A DNA stretch of 64,000 nt from Citrifermentans bemidjiense Bem (GTDB lineage Bacteria > Desulfobacterota > Desulfuromonadia > Geobacterales > Geobacteraceae): assembly GCF_000020725.1 (NCBI RefSeq), contig NC_011146.1, positions 3,533,501 to 3,597,500 of the forward strand, read 5' to 3'. Positions 63,181 through 64,000 of this stretch are shown here, piece after piece; position 1 is the stretch's first letter; each line of letters opens with the position of its first letter. The position numbers and the translations under genes are program-made. A model generated the notes under the pieces. It made no database searches, was not told where the DNA came from, and worked only from the letters and a program-made list of their open reading frames with translations.

Positions 63181-64000
63181 GAAGCAACCCTTTCTGTTCC
63201 TGCGTCGGGCGCCGGGGCGCCCTCACGCTCACGTGCGTCGCCGGGGAAACTCTCGTTGAGCTTCTCGGCCATGCGGCCGTTAACCCCCTTGAGCGCATAT
63301 TCATGAGCAAAGCGGATAGCGTTTTTGATTGCTTTGGGATTGGAACCGCCGTGGCAGATCATGCCGACGCCGTTGATCCCAAGCAGGGGCGCGCCGCCAT
63401 ACTCTGCGTAGTCTACGGTTTTCTTGAAGTTATTGAAGGCCTTGCGGCTTAGGAGGTAGCCGATCTGGGACAGGAAGCTGCTTTTGATCTCGGCCTTGAG
63501 CATCTTGCCTACGGCCTCTGCGAGTCCTTCGGAGAGTTTCAGCGCGACGTTGCCGACGAAGCCGTCGCAAACAACCACATCGACCGAGCCGTTGAAGATG
63601 TCCCGCCCCTCGACGTAGCCGATGTAGTTGATCGGTTTTTCGCGCAAGAGGGCGCTGGTTTCGCGGGTGAGCTCGTTCCCCTTGCTCGCCTCCTCGCCGT
63701 TGGAAAGGAGGCCGACCTTGGGGTTGTCGACCCCCATGACGAACCTGGCGTACACCTCGCCCATGACGGCGAACTGCACCAGGTGTATCGGCTTGCAGTC
63801 GACGTTGCCGCCGACGTCGAGCACTAGGGTCTTGCCGGAGACGGTGGGAAAAAGCTGGGCGATCGCGGCGCGGTCTATCCCCTTCATCCTTTTCAGCACG
63901 AACATGCCGGCAGCCATGGTGGCGCCCGAGTTGCCGGCGCTTACCACGGCTACAGCCTCGCCCCCTTTGACCAGCTCAAAGGCGATGCGGATGGAGGAGT
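63177..64000 (-). CDS. plsX: Phosphate acyltransferase PlsX (5' end outside window)
   Basis: The frame is open to the right edge, so the start lies beyond it; 274 residues are visible. Words: [45 protein letters not shown] and [29 protein letters not shown]. It makes acyl-phosphate from acyl-ACP for phospholipid synthesis. First visible gene of the plsX-fabHDG-acpP-fabF operon. Confidence 0.96.
   Translation of the reverse strand, partial: SSIRIAFELVKGGEAVAVVSAGNSGATMAAGMFVLKRMKGIDRAAIAQLFPTVSGKTLVLDVGGNVDCKPIHLVQFAVMGEVYARFVMGVDNPKVGLLSNGEEASKGNELTRETSALLREKPINYIGYVEGRDIFNGSVDVVVCDGFVGNVALKLSEGLAEAVGKMLKAEIKSSFLSQIGYLLSRKAFNNFKKTVDYAEYGGAPLLGINGVGMICHGGSNPKAIKNAIRFAHEYALKGVNGRMAEKLNESFPGDAREREGAPAPDAGTERVAS

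Overview
The window is high-GC chromosomal DNA from a Geobacteraceae-type bacterium (Desulfuromonadota; Geobacter, Citrifermentans or Geomonas-like). The assignment rests on three things: an OmcZ-type cytochrome nanowire locus, very large CXXCH/CX4CH cytochromes, and the housekeeping genes and their order. No species-level call is possible from sequence reading alone.

Region 1 (1-10163, minus strand) is an extracellular electron-transfer cluster. In transcription order it holds a secreted NHL-repeat protein, a cytochrome with up to 27 hemes, an octaheme cytochrome with the OmcZ signature (seven CXXCH plus one CX14CH), a subtilisin-like protease matching OzpA (the OmcZ-processing protease), a periplasmic parvulin, and a secreted Ig-like repeat protein that runs off the left edge. 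They read as a make, fold, process and export set for a conductive filament.

Region 2 (10927-22321) is accessory DNA at a tRNA-Gly(GCC) gene. A 25-bp piece of the tRNA 3' end occurs three times in direct orientation (10928, 17481, 22245), marking two elements integrated in tandem. The right-hand one (17481-22245) is compact: integrase, excisionase-like protein, replication-initiator-like protein, small proteins, a ribbon-helix-helix regulator, and a divergent, translationally coupled three-gene cargo module of unknown function (17673-18570). The left-hand one (10953-17480) is older and decayed: its integrase has lost its N-terminus at an IS-end-like remnant. It carries a pentaheme cytochrome, a MocR regulator, an Rrf2 regulator, a short-chain dehydrogenase-like gene and a dGTPase fragment.

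Region 3 (22321-36420) is mostly core chromosome: a nucleotidyltransferase, a thioesterase, a small lipoprotein, gluQ, ppnP and a PEP-CTERM protein; a nitrogen-assimilation block (glnA, glnB, type III glutamine synthetase); an M23 peptidase; hrpB; a HAD phosphatase; a PAP2 phosphatase; and tRNA-Glu and tRNA-Gln. Region 4 (36421-51800) holds korDABC (2-oxoacid:ferredoxin oxidoreductase), a MucR-type regulator, rluB, a DUF445 protein, accA, dnaE, a CDGSH protein with an altered ligand, a pirin, hisS and a response regulator with a GGDEF domain.

Region 5 (51800-64000) contains comEC, a Fis-like small protein, a radical SAM protein, glyA, rpiB and the fatty-acid cluster fabF-acpP-fabG-fabD-fabH-plsX, the last cut by the right edge. 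Intergenic spaces carry dispersed palindromes with a GGGACAGGC core, inverted blocks of 7-bp tandem repeats, and ordinary terminators.
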